Origin: Sulfurimonas sp.
GTDB lineage: Bacteria > Campylobacterota > Campylobacteria > Campylobacterales > Sulfurimonadaceae
NCBI GenBank assembly: GCA_021161305.1
Contig: JAGHAW010000265.1
Span: forward strand, 1 to 10,589
Direction: 5' to 3'
DNA: 10,589 nt
The translations under genes were made by a program, and so were the position numbers. Position 1 is the stretch's first letter. Every line of letters begins with the position of its first letter. Below the pieces are notes generated by a model that made no database searches, was not told where the DNA came from, and worked only from the letters and a program-made list of their open reading frames with translations. Below, one piece after another: positions 6,861 through 10,589 of the stretch.

Positions 6861-8308
6861 TCTTTCTCCCCTATTATTGTGTGAACTCCGATAGATTCAT
6901 CTCTAGCTAGTGCCGAGAGAACTATCTCTTTTGCCGTAAGTAAACGAAATTTCAACAGTTTACCTATTTTTTCATTTAAAAGTACATTAATTTGCTCCAA
7001 AGCACCACTTAATCCACTTTTCGTTCTAACTATTGAGACATTTTCCCACATAATACGGCGAAGCTGATTCTTTTTTGCCTTATCCTCTTTGTAACTCATT
7101 ACCTCATCACTAACTTCAAACTCTATAAATTTCTTAGATTCTGAATTCTTTAAAATATCTTCTGCAGCTTTTTTAGCAAAAACCAAACCCTCCAAAAGTG
7201 AGTTTGAAGCAAGTCTGTTTGCACCATGAACTTTTGTTGAGGCAACTTCACCAATAGCATAGAGGTTTTTTACACTTGGAACTCTACCATTTAAATCACT
7301 CTTAATCCCACCTATAGCGTAGTGAAATGCCGGAGAGATTGGTACTCTTTGAGATGGAACATCAAAACCTAACTCTTGCAAATTTTTATAGATATTTGGA
7401 AATCTTTTACAGAAATACTCTTGTTCAAAGTTTTTAAAAGAGAGATAGGTCTGCATTCCTGTTTTTTTGGAATAATCATATATAGACTTACTAACTATAT
7501 CACGAGAAGCAAGTTCTCCTTCACTATCATAAGCAAACAAAAATCTTTTCCCATTTTCATCCTCAATAGTTGCACCCTCACCTCTTAATGCTTCAGTGAG
7601 TAACATCTTTTGAGCATTATGGGAATCTACATATACAGTTGGATGAAACTGCATCATCTCCATTCTTTCCAACTCTATACCCTTTAATATACAAAGCCCC
7701 TGCATATCTGCACTAATAGATGGTGCATTGGTATGATACTCAAAAAGTGAACCAACTCCACCACTAGCGATAATCACATCCTTGGCATAGATATTTCTAC
7801 ACTCTCTATGCTCAAGTATGCTTACCCCGTAACATTCACCATCTCGTATAAGTAAATCAACAACTCTGGCATTAGTCAGCATGGCATGTGGATTTTGTTT
7901 TAGTAAAAAGTGGTGCAGATATCTACCGGTAGCATCCCCTCCTGCATGAAGAATCCTTTCACACGAATGAGCTGCCTCTTTTGTATAGAGCAGATTCCCA
8001 TCTTTATCACTGTCAAACTCAAATCCAAGTTTGATAATCTCATCTATAACTTCCCTTGAATGTTTACTTAAAACATCAACAGCATCTTCATCACAAAGCC
8101 CTGCCCCTGCATCAAGAGTGTCTTTTATATGTATAGGTATATCAGCACTGTCTCGTGCTAATGCTATACCACCTTGAGCATAAAAACTATTACATTTAAA
8201 TGTCTCTCGTTTATTTATAACCAGAACTTTTTTATCGTTTGGTAGATGTAGAGCTGCATAAAGTCCTGCAACACCAGCACCTATTATTATCACATCATAT
8301 TGCATCAT
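6854..8308 (-). CDS. nadB: L-aspartate oxidase
   Basis: FAD enzyme that oxidises L-aspartate to iminoaspartate, which NadA condenses with dihydroxyacetone phosphate to quinolinate in de novo NAD synthesis. 484 aa, slightly shorter than E. coli NadB. Seen: dinucleotide-binding GAGVAG at 10-15; SFYAQGGIAL at 41-50; HAGGDATGRY at 121-130; ASGGVGSLF at 181-189; MMQFHPTV at 218-225; R269 in the ASRD segment (family catalytic Arg); and the FAD/substrate segment HGANRLASNSLLEG at 361-374. The C-terminal helical domain follows. Fumarate reductase/SdhA flavoproteins share the fold, but the length and these segments fit NadB. The start is fixed by an ATGA overlap with the upstream lipoprotein gene. No nadA or nadC is adjacent. 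The downstream nhaD start lies inside its last codons. Confidence 0.96.
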   Translation of the reverse strand: MMQYDVIIIGAGVAGLYAALHLPNDKKVLVINKRETFKCNSFYAQGGIALARDSADIPIHIKDTLDAGAGLCDEDAVDVLSKHSREVIDEIIKLGFEFDSDKDGNLLYTKEAAHSCERILHAGGDATGRYLHHFLLKQNPHAMLTNARVVDLLIRDGECYGVSILEHRECRNIYAKDVIIASGGVGSLFEYHTNAPSISADMQGLCILKGIELERMEMMQFHPTVYVDSHNAQKMLLTEALRGEGATIEDENGKRFLFAYDSEGELASRDIVSKSIYDYSKKTGMQTYLSFKNFEQEYFCKRFPNIYKNLQELGFDVPSQRVPISPAFHYAIGGIKSDLNGRVPSVKNLYAIGEVASTKVHGANRLASNSLLEGLVFAKKAAEDILKNSESKKFIEFEVSDEVMSYKEDKAKKNQLRRIMWENVSIVRTKSGLSGALEQINVLLNEKIGKLLKFRLLTAKEIVLSALARDESIGVHTIIGEKEC

Positions 8309-8463
8309 TTTTCTTTTATGATAAACTCAACATTTTCATCACTCTCTGGTGTTTCTTGTGTATGAAATGGTTTTGCTTTATATCCGCATCCACTCAATCC
8401 TAATAGAAACATTGCTATAATAAGCGTATGAAAAATGCTTCTCAAATTATTAATTCTATTCAA
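8305..8463 (-). CDS. Small lipoprotein, possibly LptM-like
   Basis: Short gene upstream of nadB. From TTG 8463 it encodes 52 aa: a signal peptide with basic n-region (R3, R8), a hydrophobic core (HTLIIAMFLLG) and the lipobox L-S-G-C with the acylated Cys at 26, then CGYKAKPFHTQETPESDENV and a short tail ending KEK. The TTG has GAGG 6 nt upstream; a nearer TTG (8445, 46 aa) and ATG (8412, 35 aa, h-region mostly lost) lack a Shine-Dalgarno. The TGA overlaps the nadB ATG as ATGA, strong support that it is translated. The C-G-x-K start and tiny size recall LptM/YifL-type lipoproteins (typically C-G-Q-K-G-P-L-Y), but the match beyond CG and K is weak. Predicted to be anchored in a membrane facing the periplasm. 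The start overlaps the divergent DUF721 gene by 36 nt. Confidence 0.75.
   Translation of the reverse strand: MNRINNLRSIFHTLIIAMFLLGLSGCGYKAKPFHTQETPESDENVEFIIKEK
8416..8421 (+). promoter_or_regulatory. -10 box (TATAAT) of the DUF721-uvrC transcript
   Basis: A perfect TATAAT ends 6 bp before the ATG at 8428, so transcription would be expected to begin at or within a base or two of that ATG. No convincing -35 hexamer lies 16-18 nt upstream. There is also no clear Shine-Dalgarno before 8428, which fits a leaderless mRNA. Confidence 0.5.
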
Positions 8464-8871
8464 AATAGACCTCAATTTTCTAAGTTATCTAAATATAGCT
8501 GTATTAAAAAAATACAATCAATATTTACACCTGCCTTGCAGAAAATGATAAAATTTGCATATATTAAAAACAATACACTATTTTTCATTCTAAATCATCC
8601 AGCTGCCAAACAAGAGTTTGATAATAATATACAAAATATTAAAAGTGCTTTAAATTTCCACATGCCAGAAGAATGTAGTGAAACTTTAGTAGAAGACATA
8701 AGAGTTTTTGTAACACATACGCCAACAAAACAGACCAAAACAACTCTAAGAAAAGAGTTAAGATACAAAGAGAGAGCATCAGGAGATTTTGATATAAAAA
8801 TCAAAGATGAAAAGCTAAATCAACTTGTTAAAAGCATACAGAACATTATAAAAGCTAAAAATGACTCTTGA
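8428..8871 (+). CDS. DUF721 (DciA-like) protein
   Basis: 147-aa soluble protein, probably of the DUF721 family. That family includes DciA, the ancestral loader of the replicative helicase DnaB in bacteria lacking DnaC/DnaI. The call rests on size and layout: an N-terminal helical stretch (residues 1-40, ending SIFTPALQKMIKFAYIKN) followed by a short alternating segment, NNTLFFILNHPAAKQEFDNN at 48-67, then IKSALNF and a beta-strand-like DIRVFVTH at 90-97. The second half is basic and charged (KQTKTTLRKELRYKER at 101-116, then a Lys-rich tail). Whether it acts as a helicase loader here is inference. It overlaps uvrC by 11 nt, so the two are one operon. The ATG has no Shine-Dalgarno and lies just after a -10 box. 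Confidence 0.75.
   Translation: MKNASQIINSIQNRPQFSKLSKYSCIKKIQSIFTPALQKMIKFAYIKNNTLFFILNHPAAKQEFDNNIQNIKSALNFHMPEECSETLVEDIRVFVTHTPTKQTKTTLRKELRYKERASGDFDIKIKDEKLNQLVKSIQNIIKAKNDS
8470..8473 (-). promoter_or_regulatory. Shine-Dalgarno GAGG for the small lipoprotein TTG start
   Basis: On the minus strand GAGG is followed by TCTATT (6 nt) and TTG at 8463. This favours the 52-aa form over the inner TTG at 8445 and the ATG at 8412. Confidence 0.45.
8492..8521 (-). promoter_or_regulatory. Candidate promoter for lipoprotein-nadB-nhaD
   Basis: On the minus strand TTGATT (8516-8521) and TATATT (8492-8497) are 18 nt apart, a sigma-70-like pair with 4/6 and 5/6 matches. Predicted initiation near 8485 would give a leader of about 22 nt to TTG 8463. 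The promoter lies inside the divergent DUF721 coding region, as required if the lipoprotein starts at 8463. Confidence 0.45.
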
Positions 8872-10589
8872 ACAGACAATAAAACAACTTCCACATGCTT
8901 CAGGAATTTATCAGTATTTTGACAAAGATGGACATCTGCTCTACATTGGAAAAGCTAAAAATCTATCCAACCGTGTAAAAAGCTACTTCAACTTCACACC
9001 AACACTAAAAGCAAATACAAACCTCTCTCTTAGAATAACCAAGATGATAGATCAGACAATTTCTCTAAACTACATAGTAGTGAACTCTGAACACGATGCA
9101 CTGATTCTAGAAAATTCACTTATCAAACAACTAAATCCAAAGTACAATATTCTACTTCGTGATGATAAAACATATCCATATATTTACATAGACAACTCTT
9201 CAAAATATCCACGACCTGAGATAACCAGAAAAATCATTAAAAATGCTGATATTACCTACTTTGGTCCCTATTCTGTCGGTGCTAGAGAGATTCTAAACTC
9301 TATCTATGAACTTTGTAAACTTATTCAAAAAAAGGGAAGCCTAAACTCTAAAAGACTCTGCCTTTACCACCAAATAGAGAAGTGCTTAGGTCCTTGTGAA
9401 CTGAATATTCCTCCTGCCACATATAAAAAAGAGTTGGATTTAGCACTGCAACTTATAGAAAATAAAAAACTTCTCATAAGTAAACTTGAAGAAAAAATGC
9501 TTTTTTACGCCGAGCAGATGAGATTTGAAGAGGCAGGTGAGATTAGAGACCGTATCGAGAAAATCAGCCGTTCAGAGATTAAGAGTGAGATTGATTTTGC
9601 AAGTGATAATAACTACGATATTTTTGCCGTGACAAATAGCCAAAATCGTGCTGTAGTAGTTAGAATCTTTATGCGAAATGGAAAAATCATCTCCTCCTCT
9701 CACGACTTCATACAACTAAACGAAGGTTATGATGAGGATGAAATATATCAACGAGTTTTATTAGATTTTTACGCTAAAGAAAAACCACCAATAATTGCTC
9801 CCATCTTAGTAGCATCTGAATTTAATGAGATAGAAATTATACGAGAACATTTAAGTTCAGTTTTTGGAAAAAAGGCTCATATCATCCAACCGCAAAGAGG
9901 AGATAAAAAACATCTTATAGATTTAGCTCTTTTAAATGCCAATGAACTTCTAAAAAAAGACATCTCAACAGACTCTATTAAACTTTTAAATGAACTAAAA
10001 GAACTACTATCTTTACAACGCCTGCCAAATAGAGTTGAAATTTTTGACAATTCTCATATGGCGGGAGTTGCTACTGTTGGGGCGATGGTTGTTTATGAAA
10101 ATGGAAAATTTGATAAAAAAAACTATAGAACCTACCATTTAAAAGCAAAAGATGAATATGCACAGATGAGAGAGACTTTAACCAGAAGAGTTGAAAGCTT
10201 CTCTAAAAATTCTCCTCCGGATTTATGGATAATTGATGGTGGAACTACGCTTCTCAAACTCGCCCTAGAGATTTTAGAATCTTGTGGTGTTTTCATAGAT
10301 GTTATAGCCATATCCAAAGAGAAAATAGATGCTAAATCTCACCGTGCAAAAGGCAAGGCAAATGACATAATTCATACGATAAATGAAAGTTTTTCTCTCA
10401 AGCCAAGTGACAAAAGACTTCAATGGACACAAAACCTCAGAGATGAAACTCATAGAAGTGCAATTAACTTCCATAAAAAAACTAAATTAAAGCTAGATAA
10501 AGAGAGTAAATTACTAACATTACAAGGCATATCCACTCCAAAAATAAAAAAACTGCTTAATCACTTTGGAACTTTTGAAACACTTAAAA
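8861..10589 (+). CDS. uvrC: Excinuclease ABC subunit C (3' end outside window)
   Basis: Makes the two incisions around DNA lesions in UvrABC nucleotide excision repair. 576 codons are visible, open to the window edge. Order: GIY-YIG nuclease domain (G15-I16-Y17, Y28-I29-G30, R38, E84 in ILENSLIKQLNP) for the 3' cut; four cysteines C152, C167, C175, C179 placed as in the 4Fe-4S-binding E. coli protein; UVR motif about 207-235 (KLEEKMLFYAEQMRFEEAGE) for UvrB contact; RNase H-like endonuclease domain with D396 in FDNSH, D431, D459 in WIIDGG and H531 in RDETHRSA for the 5' cut; and the beginning of the helix-hairpin-helix region (LQGISTPKIKKLLNHFGTFE, 555-573). ATG 8861 is the only plausible start, as an in-frame stop lies 10 nt upstream. 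It overlaps the DUF721 gene by 11 nt with no strong Shine-Dalgarno, suggesting coupling. Confidence 0.98.
   Translation, partial: MTLEQTIKQLPHASGIYQYFDKDGHLLYIGKAKNLSNRVKSYFNFTPTLKANTNLSLRITKMIDQTISLNYIVVNSEHDALILENSLIKQLNPKYNILLRDDKTYPYIYIDNSSKYPRPEITRKIIKNADITYFGPYSVGAREILNSIYELCKLIQKKGSLNSKRLCLYHQIEKCLGPCELNIPPATYKKELDLALQLIENKKLLISKLEEKMLFYAEQMRFEEAGEIRDRIEKISRSEIKSEIDFASDNNYDIFAVTNSQNRAVVVRIFMRNGKIISSSHDFIQLNEGYDEDEIYQRVLLDFYAKEKPPIIAPILVASEFNEIEIIREHLSSVFGKKAHIIQPQRGDKKHLIDLALLNANELLKKDISTDSIKLLNELKELLSLQRLPNRVEIFDNSHMAGVATVGAMVVYENGKFDKKNYRTYHLKAKDEYAQMRETLTRRVESFSKNSPPDLWIIDGGTTLLKLALEILESCGVFIDVIAISKEKIDAKSHRAKGKANDIIHTINESFSLKPSDKRLQWTQNLRDETHRSAINFHKKTKLKLDKESKLLTLQGISTPKIKKLLNHFGTFETLK

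Noticed and set aside
7376..7588. 70-aa plus-strand ORF inside nadB
   Set aside because: Shadow of the nadB coding sequence with no supporting start signal.
8595..8804. 69-aa minus-strand ORF with a hydrophobic stretch, inside the DUF721 gene
   Set aside because: Antisense shadow; it is not continuous with the lipoprotein gene and has no start signal.
10125..10133. A-run reading AAA AAA AAC in uvrC as a -1 frameshift slippery site
   Set aside because: Such runs are common in A+T-rich genes; UvrC continues in frame through its catalytic domain and no downstream structure was noted.
10132..10474. Two minus-strand ORFs (61 and 66 aa) inside uvrC
   Set aside because: They lie opposite the catalytic UvrC domain and overlap each other; no independent evidence.

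Overview
The window looks like a chromosomal segment of a marine or sulfidic-habitat Campylobacterota (Epsilonproteobacteria) member, most likely Sulfurimonas or a close relative. This rests on the low G+C, the AAA/TTA-rich codon use, the style of the proteins (a short 211-residue HemD, a DUF721 protein placed directly before uvrC, a NhaD antiporter) and weak -35 promoters. It is inferred by reading, not by a database search.

Layout. A long co-directional set of genes on the minus strand fills 1-8463. In the direction of transcription it runs: small lipoprotein (about 52 aa) -> nadB -> nhaD -> gap -> guaA -> gap -> hemD -> gap -> purD -> RDD membrane protein -> lptD, which runs off the left edge. 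Two sub-blocks are tightly packed. Lipoprotein/nadB/nhaD have 4-nt and 7-nt overlaps; purD/RDD/lptD have a 3-nt gap and an 8-nt overlap. A divergent plus-strand pair, a DUF721/DciA-like gene and uvrC (11-nt overlap), fills 8428-10589; uvrC runs off the right edge inside its C-terminal helix-hairpin-helix region.

Function. The genes are mostly housekeeping: NAD synthesis (NadB), purine synthesis (PurD, GuaA), the last common step of tetrapyrrole synthesis (HemD), sodium/proton exchange (NhaD), outer-membrane LPS assembly (LptD), and nucleotide excision repair (UvrC). No defence system, CRISPR array, prophage, complete IS, rRNA or tRNA was seen.

The less ordinary content lies between and at the edges of genes. 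(1) A small lipoprotein gene, probably TTG-started, is joined to nadB by an ATGA overlap; its mature start (C-G-Y-K) faintly resembles LptM, and lptD lies at the other end of the same strand run. (2) Its start overlaps the divergent DUF721 gene by about 36 bp, with a candidate promoter for each side; the DUF721 promoter would give a leaderless mRNA. (3) Each of the three larger gaps in the minus-strand run holds a repeat-like insert: a 25-bp REP-like palindrome (5451-5475), a 90-bp REPIN-like double palindrome (3721-3810), and a G+C-richer island with a decayed reading frame (2806-2988).
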